DNA of 64,000 nucleotides from contig JAGOLX010000004.1 of the NCBI GenBank assembly GCA_017993835.1, forward strand, positions 62,001 to 126,000, given 5' to 3'. Source of the stretch: Phycisphaerae bacterium (GTDB taxonomy: Bacteria; Planctomycetota; Phycisphaerae; Sedimentisphaerales; Anaerobacaceae). Below the pieces are notes generated by a model. That model was not told the DNA's origin, did not search any database, and saw nothing but the letters and a program-made list of their open reading frames with translations. The translations under genes and the position numbers were made by a program. This document shows, piece by piece, positions 23,139 through 31,923 of the stretch (its first letter is position 1; each line of letters starts with the position of its first letter).

Positions 23139-25644
23139 CCTCAGAGACAGACTGCTGCTGGAAGACGGGATCAATCCGAACGATGTCCCCGAACAGGAAC
23201 TGGCCCGGTTCCGGACGTTGTTGGCCGAGGAGCAGAAGCGAGCCCACCGACTGAGCTGGATGGTCCAGGTCCCCCTGTGGGGGGGGAGCCTGCTCCTGCT
23301 ATGTGTGTGCATCGGCGAGGACCTTTGGGACCGCCTAGGCATACCGTTCCTGGCCGCGAGTAGCCTGGCGGTGGTCGCAATGTGGCTGGCCTTCCTTGGG
23401 CCCACAAGGAGACTTATTCGCCGACTGGAGCAAAGCCGATCTCGAATCCGTTGGCTTAAGGGTCGTCTTCCCGAGCACGCCAACACCGGACCGAGCGGCA
23501 TCCCCCTCGTCGCAAGGCAGGGACAAAGACGACTGGTATTCTGGCCGGGCGTGCTGTTGGTCGTAGTCATCGCAGCTCTGATCGCGGTTGTTGGGGCGAA
23601 CGCGATCTGGCTTCTGCTCACCGGGAGGTTCTCGGGATTCGCCACGGCCTGGCAGATCGTGTTGGGGGTCTTTTTCGTCGCCGCAATGGTCCGCCGGGGG
23701 CTGGCGGGGCCGCTCCGCGATCTCAGGGAGTTGGGGCATCCCAATCGCCTGCTCTGGATCGCGGTTCCGGAGGTCCTCACTTTCAGAGTCCCCCGCAGAG
23801 TCCAGATTGCGTCCGTAACGTGTCTGCTGACCTTGCTGCCCATCGCGGCAATCCTCTCATTCTTCCAGGGCGGGACAGTCTACGCCCGCGCGTTCGATAG
23901 TCTCCGACAGGCAAGGAGCATTCATGCCGTCGGATATGGGTTTCAGGATGGCCACCCCATCAAGCAATCGGAGATCTGGCACGTGCGCGGCGTCGGCACG
24001 CGGATCCAGCGGCAGCACAACGAGCAGACCATCGACATGTACGATGATGGGAAGGATCGATATGAATATGTCGAAGGCAACGATTACGCCGTGAAGAGGC
24101 CCGGCCGGGGAGAATTGCTGCCTCGTGAACTCGTCGAACCTCTGCGATACCTCCAGGATGCCCGCCGCGATGAATCGCAGGACAGGACGATCAACGGGAC
24201 CCTGTGCCTGTGCTATGCGAGAGGGGACTCCAACCATCAATCGCTCATCTGGATCGACGAGGCCATGCGGTTCAGGCGATATGAGGAGTATCGGCAGGCC
24301 GAAGGCCAGAGACAACAGGTAGAACTGATCGAGATCGGCTACGATGAGTCATTCGAGTTCGAGACGCCAGCCCGGACGTTCGAACGACGCGGCATCCGGA
24401 TCGTCGAGCCCGCACAGATCCTGGATACCCGCTATGGCCTGGAGAACGCCATCGCGAGCACAGAAGTCCTGGGCTTGACGTTTGCCATTCACGAATTGCA
24501 TAAGTGCGGCGACTACCTGTTCATCGCCTGCTCGGTGCGACCGACGGCCCAATCGCTTGAAGACCTCCGGAAGGCAGGTCACGATGGCACTCCGCTGGAC
24601 CACATCGGCCTTGGAGGTCTCGACCTGTCCAGTTGGTGGCAGCGGAAGGCAGACGGCTCCCTCGAAGAGCACTCGTACGCCATCACTGGCCTCGGGCACC
24701 TCAGCCACAAAGGGGTGGACTTCCGCTGGTACGCGATGCTCGCTCGGGGCCGGTGGCCCGGACAGGACGAGCGGCTGGAGGTCTGCGCCCACGTCCGCAC
24801 GGACGGTCGGCTTGAAGAGTTGCGCCGACATAACGGTTTGGACTGGCACGGGCAGTTCAGACCGCTGGTGACTGTGAACATCCCCCCGGCACAGTCTGAC
24901 CTTGTGTACCTCGCCAGGGACCTCTGCGAACTCGGGCACATGGTAACCGCCGTGAGTCGGTCGGCCCAAGACCTGTTCGTGTCCGAGGCCTCGGGAGTCA
25001 CCGCAGAGCAGTTCCAGCAACGGCTGGAGAAGCTCCTGGCCGGACTTCGACCGATGGGAGAACTCTGGGACAGGGTGGGATCGAACCTTGAGTTGCGGCT
25101 GGTGGACGAGCAAGGGGCCCCTGTCGCCGGCGCGCGAATCGAATCGCGCGTGGATCGTGCCCTGCCGGTCTCGGATGATCGCGGGCAGCTTTCCATTCCA
25201 GGCGAGCAACTCTTCCGTCGAGATGCATCCCAGGATTCGCGTCAGGTCGTATATGCCATCCATCGCGACAGACAACTCGTCGCGTGGCGCGCCGTCGGCG
25301 GCGACGACTTCAGTTCTCCCCTGCAGATCGTCATGGTGCCTGCGTGCCGCGTTCATGCGGCCTTGGGGTGGCCCGAGGAGAAGAAGGCTGAGAACATGAC
25401 CGTTCAGGCCAACGTCAGCACCACCATCCGTCGGGCCGATTCGCCCAATGGCATCATCGTCGATGTGCTTCGTTGGACCCTGCAGGACCCGTCCATCGAG
25501 ATCTGGCTTTCGCCGGGTGAGTACGAACTGCACTGCTACACCACGCATGAGGGCGCAAATCTGAGCAGCAACCTGCGCTTTGCCGTGCGTGCGAATACCC
25601 GGACGGTGAACCTCGGGACGGTGGAGTTGCGTGCGGATCGCTGA
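23131..25644 (+). CDS. Large membrane protein paired with the ECF sigma factor; putative anti-sigma/sensor
   Basis: An 837-residue protein of unknown function. The N-terminal 40 residues are soluble (NDLRDRLLLEDGINPNDVPEQELARFRTLLAEE), and five hydrophobic segments follow (about 44-62, 68-88, 135-160, 172-190, 230-250). The rest is predicted outside the membrane. The part from about 255 to 420 resembles a lipoprotein-sorting-protein-like beta structure, with GTRIQRQHNEQTIDMYDDGKDRYEY; from about 665 there is a carboxypeptidase-regulatory-like beta-sandwich (LELRLVDEQGAPVAGARIESRV, DDRGQLSI). The N-terminal cytoplasmic segment would be the natural sigma-binding part. No zinc-binding HxxxCxxC anti-sigma motif is visible. 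Function is inferred only from its 8-base overlap with the sigma gene. Confidence 0.7.
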   Translation: MNDLRDRLLLEDGINPNDVPEQELARFRTLLAEEQKRAHRLSWMVQVPLWGGSLLLLCVCIGEDLWDRLGIPFLAASSLAVVAMWLAFLGPTRRLIRRLEQSRSRIRWLKGRLPEHANTGPSGIPLVARQGQRRLVFWPGVLLVVVIAALIAVVGANAIWLLLTGRFSGFATAWQIVLGVFFVAAMVRRGLAGPLRDLRELGHPNRLLWIAVPEVLTFRVPRRVQIASVTCLLTLLPIAAILSFFQGGTVYARAFDSLRQARSIHAVGYGFQDGHPIKQSEIWHVRGVGTRIQRQHNEQTIDMYDDGKDRYEYVEGNDYAVKRPGRGELLPRELVEPLRYLQDARRDESQDRTINGTLCLCYARGDSNHQSLIWIDEAMRFRRYEEYRQAEGQRQQVELIEIGYDESFEFETPARTFERRGIRIVEPAQILDTRYGLENAIASTEVLGLTFAIHELHKCGDYLFIACSVRPTAQSLEDLRKAGHDGTPLDHIGLGGLDLSSWWQRKADGSLEEHSYAITGLGHLSHKGVDFRWYAMLARGRWPGQDERLEVCAHVRTDGRLEELRRHNGLDWHGQFRPLVTVNIPPAQSDLVYLARDLCELGHMVTAVSRSAQDLFVSEASGVTAEQFQQRLEKLLAGLRPMGELWDRVGSNLELRLVDEQGAPVAGARIESRVDRALPVSDDRGQLSIPGEQLFRRDASQDSRQVVYAIHRDRQLVAWRAVGGDDFSSPLQIVMVPACRVHAALGWPEEKKAENMTVQANVSTTIRRADSPNGIIVDVLRWTLQDPSIEIWLSPGEYELHCYTTHEGANLSSNLRFAVRANTRTVNLGTVELRADR

Positions 25645-25709
25645 CCCCAAGGAAACTGACGAGTCTGCAGAGCCCTGGCTCCAGGACACCCCCTGCACGG
25701 GTGGGTGAC

Positions 25710-25737
25710 GTGCATGACCGCATTTGCCGTCATGCAC
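25710..25737. repeat. Palindrome built from two MITE ends
   Basis: GTGCATGAC and GTCATGCAC form a perfect 9-bp inverted repeat around CGCATTTGCC. The left arm plus loop matches one terminal repeat of the MITE family (compare 58430-58450) and the right arm matches the other terminus, so this looks like an internal-deletion remnant. A simple hairpin terminator for the upstream gene is the alternative. Confidence 0.55.
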
Positions 25738-25765
25738 CCGGGCGGGCGGCACGCCTCATTTCCCC

Positions 25766-25794
25766 TTGTATTGGCGCAAGACCTTCGCTACAAT
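25766..25794 (+). promoter_or_regulatory. Candidate promoter of the aspartokinase gene
   Basis: TTGTAT (25766-25771), a 17-base spacer and TACAAT (25789-25794). The start codon is about 99 bases downstream, leaving an untranslated leader in which I see no recognisable lysine riboswitch. Confidence 0.55.
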
Positions 25795-25892
25795 ACCCTT
25801 TCATGTGGGCGAGATTCGCGCGATGAGGCCATCCGCCGCAAGATGTGAAAAGCGACGGTTCGAAGTTGCAGGGGCATGAACAAGGAGTCAAA

Positions 25893-27263
25893 ATGAAGGT
25901 CGTCAAGTTCGGCGGCACCTCGGTCGCCGACGCCAAGCAGATCCTCAAGATCGTCGGTATCGTCACAGCAGACAGCACTCGACGAATCGTCGTCGTTTCC
26001 GCCCCCGGCAAGCGCCACCCCAAAGATATCAAGGTCACCGACCTGCTGATCGCCCTGGCAGACTCCGTAATCGGGGGGAAATCATTCGAGAGCGACCTGG
26101 CCGCGGTCGTGGAACGATACGCCGAGATCCAGCGGGAATTGAACCTGGATGCGGGCGTCCTGGGCGAGATCGAGAACGATCTGCGTCGGCGGATCCAGAG
26201 CCGCTCCGGCAATGACGCCCAGTTCATGGACACGATGAAGGCTGCCGGCGAGGACAACTGTGCCAAGCTCGTCGCCCAGGTCTTCACTCGCCAGGGCCAT
26301 CCGGCCCGGTACGTGGACCCGAGAGAGGCCGGCATGCTGTTGAGCGAGGACTTCGGCAACGCCCAGGTGCTCCCGGAATCCTACAACCGCCTGGCAACGC
26401 TGAAGGACACCAAGGAGATCGCGGTCTTCCCGGGATTCTTCGGATACACGCTGAAAGGCGACGTAGCGACATTCCCCCGCGGCGGCTCGGACATCACCGG
26501 CTCGATCCTGGCTGCGGCGGTGAAGGCCGCCGTCTATGAGAACTTCACGGATGTCGATTCGGTGTACGCCATCGACCCGCGGATCACCCCGAACACCCCT
26601 GCCATCGCGATCCTGACCTATCGCGAGCTGCGCGAGCTGTCTTACGCGGGATTCGGGGTCTTCCACGATGAGGCCGTCGTACCCGCTGTGCAGGCCAAGG
26701 TCCCCATCTGCATCAAGAACACCAACCGACCGGAGGCACCCGGCACCCTCGTCGTCCCCCAGCGCAAGTACCGCCAGGGCGAGGTCACCGGAATCGCCAG
26801 TTCCGGCGGATTCAGCTCGATCTATCTCAGCAAGTACATGATGAACCGCGAGGTGGGGTTCGGCCGTCACCTGCTCCAGATCCTCGAGGAGGAACACCTC
26901 TCGTTCGAGCACGTCCCCACCGGGATCGACAACATGTCGGTCATCCTTCGCAGCGCCATCCTGACCCCGGAGAAGGAGGGTCAGATCCTCCGTCGCGTCC
27001 GGCACGAGCTTCGGGTCGACGACGTGACCGTCGAGCATGGGCTGGCCCTGATTATGATCGTGGGCGAAGGTATGCGGTACGCGGTCGGCATGGCAGCTAA
27101 GGCCTGCTCCGCCCTGGCCTATGCCGGCATCAACATCGAGATGATGAACCAGGGGTCCTCGGAGATCAGCATCATGTTCGGCGTCAAAGAAGCGGATCGC
27201 AAGGCCGCCGTGGAGGCCCTCGCCGGCGCGCTGCTGACGCACCCGCCCGAACGCACGAGATGA
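25893..27263 (+). CDS. lysC: Aspartate kinase
   Basis: A 456-residue monofunctional aspartokinase that phosphorylates aspartate at the head of the lysine/threonine/methionine pathway. The nucleotide-binding KFGGTSV is at residues 4-10. FPRGGSDITGSILAAAV and NFTDVDSVYAIDPR form the catalytic region. The C-terminal third holds two ACT-type regulatory repeats (SIYLSKYMMNREVGFGRHLLQILEEEHL and ALIMIVGEGMRYAVGMAAKACSALAYAGINIEMMNQGSSEISIMFGV), so allosteric feedback is expected. AAGGAG precedes ATG 25893. It is a single-gene transcript. Confidence 0.96.
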   Translation: MKVVKFGGTSVADAKQILKIVGIVTADSTRRIVVVSAPGKRHPKDIKVTDLLIALADSVIGGKSFESDLAAVVERYAEIQRELNLDAGVLGEIENDLRRRIQSRSGNDAQFMDTMKAAGEDNCAKLVAQVFTRQGHPARYVDPREAGMLLSEDFGNAQVLPESYNRLATLKDTKEIAVFPGFFGYTLKGDVATFPRGGSDITGSILAAAVKAAVYENFTDVDSVYAIDPRITPNTPAIAILTYRELRELSYAGFGVFHDEAVVPAVQAKVPICIKNTNRPEAPGTLVVPQRKYRQGEVTGIASSGGFSSIYLSKYMMNREVGFGRHLLQILEEEHLSFEHVPTGIDNMSVILRSAILTPEKEGQILRRVRHELRVDDVTVEHGLALIMIVGEGMRYAVGMAAKACSALAYAGINIEMMNQGSSEISIMFGVKEADRKAAVEALAGALLTHPPERTR

Positions 27264-27310
27264 GAATCGATCGGCGACGGGCGGCACTGGCCACGTCTCC
27301 CTGCCGTTCG

Positions 27311-28159
27311 TCAGAATCGAACCGACAAGGCAAGTCCTGCCCCTGATTCCGAGGCAAATGCGTCGACATCGACGCGGCCATCTTCCGGAAGGCTCAGGAA
27401 GCCGTCGTGCATGAATGCGGCCACGAAGTGCCCGAGCGCCATGCCCGCCAGCACGTCGGATGGGTGATGCCGACCGGCTTCGACTCGGGCCCAGCCCACA
27501 GACATGACCAGCGCCGCGTTGGCCACTTCCAGCACGGGCCTCGCGCCACCCAGGAAATCGAGGTGATCGAGGTTGCGATTGCCGAGCGTCGCACAGGCGG
27601 CCGACGCGGACGCGTGTGCCGAAGGAAAGCTGTTGTCGCCGCTGCGATCCGGCCGCTGGCGGTCGGTCAAATCCTTGACCAGATCCGTCGCAGTGCAGGT
27701 TGCCGCGACCGCGCCGATCTCGACTGTGCCCCCCTTCAGTTTCGCGGACAGCCATTCGCCTGGCGTATCACCGCTGGGCGTCAAGACCGCCGTGACGACC
27801 GCCTCAGCCAGGAGTGCGTCCTTGAGGCAGTCGCTGGCGTCGCTGGCATCGCCTGTAGACCCGAAGATCGGAGTATGCCTCACCGCCCAGTCAGACGCTC
27901 GATTGTCGAAATCGTCGATGGCGAAAACCGCGGCGCCGGCCAGGGGAGCCAGGGTCGCCGGGTCGAACAGGGCATCCCGCGCCGCCCGCCCGACGCGAGG
28001 AAGATCGATCGGCCAAAGAGCGTCCTCGCCCCAGCCGCGACCCCCATCCAGCGTCCCGCACCCGACGACGAACAGCAGGGCCGATACTGCCGCCAGCAAA
28101 GGAAGCCCTCGGGAGCAGAACCGCTGGATTCTCGATCTGAACTGCACCGGCACAGGCAT
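27311..28159 (-). CDS. PAP2-family phosphatase lipoprotein
   Basis: A 282-residue protein of the type-2 phosphatidic acid phosphatase superfamily. The three phosphatase motifs are present: KDLTDRQRPD (motif 1, K-x6-RP), FPSAHASAS (motif 2, PSGH with Ala for Gly) and ARVEAGRHHPSDVLAG (motif 3 with His and Asp). The N-terminus LAAVSALLFVVGCG is a lipoprotein signal. It has few strong membrane helices, so it is probably a periplasmic lipid-anchored acid phosphatase rather than a lipid-recycling membrane enzyme. A GAGGTGAAG Shine-Dalgarno precedes the ATG. It converges with lysC. Confidence 0.82.
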   Translation of the reverse strand: MPVPVQFRSRIQRFCSRGLPLLAAVSALLFVVGCGTLDGGRGWGEDALWPIDLPRVGRAARDALFDPATLAPLAGAAVFAIDDFDNRASDWAVRHTPIFGSTGDASDASDCLKDALLAEAVVTAVLTPSGDTPGEWLSAKLKGGTVEIGAVAATCTATDLVKDLTDRQRPDRSGDNSFPSAHASASAACATLGNRNLDHLDFLGGARPVLEVANAALVMSVGWARVEAGRHHPSDVLAGMALGHFVAAFMHDGFLSLPEDGRVDVDAFASESGAGLALSVRF

Positions 28160-28307
28160 GGCTTCACCTCATTCGCAGTCCCACACAGGGCAGCCGACGA
28201 TTGCCGACACACGCCGTTTCACCGCCATGGTCCCCCACCTCACTGCCTGCACATCCTACCACGATCAGCGGCACGATCAAGCGGGACTCACGTAAACCGC
28301 GGCACCC

Positions 28308-28498
28308 GGATGCACGACCGTAGCTGCGCACGTGCAATGGAGGTCCAGGGAGACCCCAGATTGTCATTCCCGCAAAAGCGGGAATCCACTCTCTGGGATG
28401 TGCCAGGTTCCACGGTTCCTGGACTCCTGCTTGATGCAGGAATGACAGAGTCCAGGGAGCGACTTGCCACCCGATGGAAGAACGCAGCGTCTATGCCC
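28308..28498. repeat. MITE-like palindromic element, copy 1
   Basis: About 191 bp. The left end GGATGCACGACCGTAGCTGC matches the terminal repeat of the 58430 copy; the right end (GCAGCGTCTATGCCC) is a diverged inverted match. The core carries the two characteristic hairpins, TCATTCCCGCAAAAGCGGGAA and TCCTGCTTGATGCAGGAATGA. No clear target duplication. Its right edge abuts the putative -35 of the next gene. Confidence 0.85.
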
Positions 28499-28526
28499 TG
28501 GACTTTCCGCCGGAGATGGCTATAAT
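28498..28526 (+). promoter_or_regulatory. Candidate promoter of the first Gfo/Idh/MocA gene
   Basis: CTGGAC (28498-28503), a 17-base spacer and TATAAT (28521-28526). The -35 lies at the edge of MITE copy 1. Confidence 0.5.
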
Positions 28527-28573
28527 GCCGCTGACAGTTCTGAGACATGGCATTGTGCGGAAAGGTCCACACT

Positions 28574-29884
28574 ATGATGACAGCCGATCGACGCCAATTC
28601 CTCCGACAGGCCGGTGTCATTCTCGCCGGCAGCACGTTTGCCGCAACCCGATCTCGCGCCGCGGGCGCCAACGAGCGTGTCATCTTCGGGGTGATCGGCC
28701 CCGGGGGACATGGGTCGGGCCTGCTTAAATCCTTTGCCGCACAGAAGGACGTCGAGGTGGCCTACGTGTGCGATGTGGACGCCAATCGGTTGAGCGCCGC
28801 GGCGGAGGCCGTCCAGAAAGCGACCGGTAAGGCGCCGCGCGCCGAGAAGGACATGCGGCGGGTCCTCGACGACCGCGCCGTGGACGCGGTGGTCATCGCC
28901 ACGCCGGACCACTGGCACGCCCCTGCGATGATCCTGGCCTGCGAGGCCGGCAAGCACGTCTACGTCGAGAAACCCTGCGCGCACAACATCCGCGAGGGTC
29001 GCCTGATGGTCGAGGCCGCCAGGCGAAACAATCGCGTGGTCCAGGTGGGCACGCAGACCCGCAGCGTCGAACACGTCCGGCGGGCTGTCGACTTGCTGCA
29101 CGGCGGCGCGATCGGAGATATCCTCGTCGCCAAGGTCTGGAACAGCCAACTGCGAAGGAATATCGGCCACGCGAAGCCTTCCGATCCGCCCGCAAGCCTG
29201 GACTTCGATCTGTGGGTCGGCCCGGCGCCGATCGTCCCCTATCAGTCCAATCTGCTGCCCAGCATCTGGCGATGGTGGTACGCCTTCGGCACGGGCGACA
29301 TCGGCAACGACGGCGTGCATGACCTCGACGTCGGACGATGGGGCTTAGGCGTCCAGACGCACCCCTCGACGGTCGCAGCCCTCGGCGGCAAGTACTTCTT
29401 CGACGACGACCAACAGTTCCCCGATACCCAGACGGTGATCTTCGAATATCCCGGCGAGGGCGCGAGAGGCAAGCGTCAGCTCATCTACGAGCAGCGGATC
29501 TGGGCTCCCTACGTGCAGGAAGGACACGAGAACGGCAACGCCTTCTACGGGACCAAGGGGATGATGCTCCTCGGCAAGCATTCCGGCTGGCAGATCTTCG
29601 GCCCGCGCAACGAGCCTGGGGAGAAGATGGTCGCACAACTCGCCAGCGAGCCGCACCACCGCAACTTCATCGAGTGCATCAAGAGCGGGCAGCGACCCAA
29701 CGCAGACATCGAGATCGGACATTTGTCCGCGACGCTGGCCCACCTCGGCAACATCGCCACGCGAGTGGGTCGCGTCCTGCATTTCGATCCTTCGACCGAA
29801 CAGATCACAGGCGACGAAGAAGCGAACCGCCTGGTCCGCCGGACCTATCGCGAAGGCCACTGGGCTGTCCCCAACGGGGTGTAG
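28574..29884 (+). CDS. Gfo/Idh/MocA family oxidoreductase, TAT-exported
   Basis: A 436-residue NAD(P)-dependent dehydrogenase-like protein. TAT signal: DRRQFLRQAGVILAGSTFA. The Rossmann motif GVIGPGGHGSGLL, the family signature VYVEKPCAHN (catalytic Lys in EKP) and NDGVHDLDVGRWGLG are present. Planctomycete proteins of this group are periplasmic and thought to oxidise sugars or 3-keto sugar intermediates, which would match the DUF1080 hydrolases. Start ATG 28574, with an AAAGG 9 bases upstream; ATG 28577 is the alternative. It is a single gene between MITE copy 1 and guaA. Confidence 0.9.
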   Translation: MMTADRRQFLRQAGVILAGSTFAATRSRAAGANERVIFGVIGPGGHGSGLLKSFAAQKDVEVAYVCDVDANRLSAAAEAVQKATGKAPRAEKDMRRVLDDRAVDAVVIATPDHWHAPAMILACEAGKHVYVEKPCAHNIREGRLMVEAARRNNRVVQVGTQTRSVEHVRRAVDLLHGGAIGDILVAKVWNSQLRRNIGHAKPSDPPASLDFDLWVGPAPIVPYQSNLLPSIWRWWYAFGTGDIGNDGVHDLDVGRWGLGVQTHPSTVAALGGKYFFDDDQQFPDTQTVIFEYPGEGARGKRQLIYEQRIWAPYVQEGHENGNAFYGTKGMMLLGKHSGWQIFGPRNEPGEKMVAQLASEPHHRNFIECIKSGQRPNADIEIGHLSATLAHLGNIATRVGRVLHFDPSTEQITGDEEANRLVRRTYREGHWAVPNGV

Positions 29885-30050
29885 ATACTGACGGCGTGCA
29901 TCGCTCGGTCCCAGATGCCCTGTGCTCGCAGACAATCGACCTGTAATGGGCTTGTCATCGCTTGACAGTCGCTGGCCTGCCTCATACACTGGCTCGCTTC
30001 TGAGCGGGCACCGCTCGGACGGCATGCACTCGGTTGAGAAGGGACACAGG

Positions 30051-30986
30051 ATGGACTGCAAGGCATTCGTCGAAGAACAGATCTCTCAGATTCGAAAGAC
30101 CGTCGGCAAGGCCACCGCCATCAACGCCCTCAGCGGCGGCGTCGACAGTTCCCTCGTGACCGTCCTCGGGCATCGAGCCCTGGGCGACCGGCTCAAGACC
30201 GTCTTCATCGACAACGACCTCATGCGCGAGGGCGAGCCCAAGCGAGTCGTCGCCATGTTCGCCCAGATGGGAATCCCCGTCGAGCTGGTGAACGCGAAGA
30301 AGGAGTTCCTCGGCGCCCTGGCGGGCCTGACCGATCCCGAACAGAAACGTCAGGCGATCACCGACACGTTCTACTCGAGGGTCTTCGGCAGGATCGTGAA
30401 GGACTCCGGCGCCAAGTTCCTGATGCACGGGACCATCCTGACCGACATCGAGGAAACCGTCGCGGGCATCAAGCGACAGCACAACATCCTCTCGCAGCTC
30501 GGCATCGACACGAAAGAGGCCTACGGCTATGCGGTCGTCGAGCCGCTCAAGACGCTCCGCAAGGACGACGTCCGCGCGGTGTGCAAGTTCCTCGAACTTC
30601 CCGCCCAGGTCACGAATCGCATCCCCTTCCCCGGTCCGGCCCTCGCGACCCGCATCGTCGGCGAAGTCACGCCTGAGCGGCTCGCCACCGTTCGCAAGGC
30701 AACCGCCATCGTCGAGGAAGAACTGGGCGACACAGGGGCCTTCCAGTACCTGGCCGTCCTGCTGAACGACCGGGCCACCGGCATCCGCAACAACAAACGC
30801 GAGTTCGGGCAGATCATCGTCGTCCGCTGCATCGAGAGCATCGACGCCCGCCAGGCAACGGCCACCGAGTTGCCCTGGAGCAAACTCAACCGGCTCTGCC
30901 AGCGGATCACGACGGAGGTTCCGGACGTCAGTCGATGTCTGTACGACCTGACGCCCAAGCCCCCTGCCACGGTCGAGTACATCTGA
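30051..30986 (+). CDS. guaAB-type guaA: GMP synthase ATP-pyrophosphatase subunit (stand-alone, no amidotransferase domain)
   Basis: A 311-residue protein equal to the C-terminal two domains of GuaA. The PP-loop is SGGVDSS (28-34). HGTILTDIEETVAGIKRQHN corresponds to the xanthylate region, and NRIPFPGPALATRIVGEVTPERL, ending in TPKPPATVEYI, is the dimerisation domain. It adenylates XMP and accepts ammonia to make GMP. The glutamine amidotransferase half is missing, and the ATG at 30051 with GAGAAGGG nearby shows a genuine start, not a truncation. A separate amidotransferase, as in archaea, must be encoded elsewhere or free ammonia used. A NAD/tRNA-modifying PP-loop paralogue is the less likely alternative. 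Confidence 0.87.
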   Translation: MDCKAFVEEQISQIRKTVGKATAINALSGGVDSSLVTVLGHRALGDRLKTVFIDNDLMREGEPKRVVAMFAQMGIPVELVNAKKEFLGALAGLTDPEQKRQAITDTFYSRVFGRIVKDSGAKFLMHGTILTDIEETVAGIKRQHNILSQLGIDTKEAYGYAVVEPLKTLRKDDVRAVCKFLELPAQVTNRIPFPGPALATRIVGEVTPERLATVRKATAIVEEELGDTGAFQYLAVLLNDRATGIRNNKREFGQIIVVRCIESIDARQATATELPWSKLNRLCQRITTEVPDVSRCLYDLTPKPPATVEYI

Positions 30987-31047
30987 CGCCAGACGAGGCT
31001 CAGCCAGACCACATCCAGGGCGGTTGCCCGCGGGCGGGACCAGGCAG

Positions 31048-31118
31048 TTTGTAGTGTGCCCGTAAGGGCATATCTTCGAGGGGGAGGCACAGATAACGCC
31101 TCACGGCGTCACTACGAA
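31048..31118. repeat. REP-like palindromic element, copy 1
   Basis: About 70 bp bounded by GTAGTG and CACTAC, with two internal hairpins, TGCCCGTAAGGGCA and ACGCCTCACGGCGT. A second copy lies at 34796-34867. It fills the gap between the guaA stop and a convergent gene. Confidence 0.88.
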
Positions 31119-31123
31119 CCGGT

Positions 31124-31711
31124 TCACGGCATCCAGGTGATGATCCCCTCCTCGGGGTGCAGTTTCTCCCACTCGACGAATTGCTCATAGTCCCTCACGC
31201 CGTCTCGGATCACCGCCATGTAGATCTTCACCCCCATGACCTTCCGGTCCTCGGGGATCGCGTATTTGATCGAGAGGATGGCGTCTCGCTGCCCCTCGTC
31301 GATCACGGCGTTGATTCGGTCGGCCACCTGCTCGAAGTAGCCCGCGTAGCGAGACGCCTGGGCGATGTGGATCATGTCGATCTGCCAGGTGTCCCCCTGC
31401 GGGTCCTCGTACCACGCGTGCCACTCCAGGCACATATCCTCGGCATCGAGCAGGTTGGAGTACGCGACCCGTCGGACCCTGGGATTCCGAGCCAAAGCCG
31501 CGACCGCCTGAAAGCTGATTGCGGGATCGACCGGGTCGAGGTAGATGTGGAAATCGATGTCGAGGTGGCGAATGAGCAGGCCGGTCCGCAGCGAGCCCAC
31601 CAGGTTGATTTGCGCTCCCGTGGATTGCCAGGCTTCCATGACGCGGGCCTCCCGGATCACTTCCCAGGCTCTGGCCTGCTGCTCCTGGGCGATTCTGCGT
31701 ACGTCCTTCAT
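31124..31711 (-). CDS. Predicted nucleotidyltransferase-fold protein
   Basis: A 195-residue cytoplasmic protein, not assigned to a named family. GSLRTGLLIRHLDIDFHIYL matches the nucleotidyltransferase pattern GS-x(n)-D-x-D, and WQIDMIHIAQ may supply the third acidic residue. The start at 31711 is chosen because GGAGG lies directly upstream of it. The C-terminal half is helical and ends ITWMP. It could transfer a nucleotide to a small molecule or RNA; no partner gene or toxin-antitoxin arrangement is visible. It converges with guaA across a REP element. Confidence 0.6.
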   Translation of the reverse strand: MKDVRRIAQEQQARAWEVIREARVMEAWQSTGAQINLVGSLRTGLLIRHLDIDFHIYLDPVDPAISFQAVAALARNPRVRRVAYSNLLDAEDMCLEWHAWYEDPQGDTWQIDMIHIAQASRYAGYFEQVADRINAVIDEGQRDAILSIKYAIPEDRKVMGVKIYMAVIRDGVRDYEQFVEWEKLHPEEGIITWMP

Positions 31712-31923
31712 CCGACCTCCAAACTGACGAGATACGTGCGGTTTCAGCGGGGCGTCATCATACCCGCCCGATCCCGCTCCTTCCAGTCGCCGCCAACCGA
31801 TTCGCGTCATCCGGGTTCCGCTTGCTTTGTGGAAACGTCACCGCGATAATGAAGACATTCGAAGCACGGCCTCGAGCCAGCAATGCGGCGACGAAACCAT
31901 GGTGACAACGAAAGGGGTGCCGG

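Noticed and set aside
25645-25892. Lysine riboswitch considered in the aspartokinase leader
   Set aside because: No recognisable conserved core; the only structure is the MITE-like hairpin, which lies upstream of the promoter.
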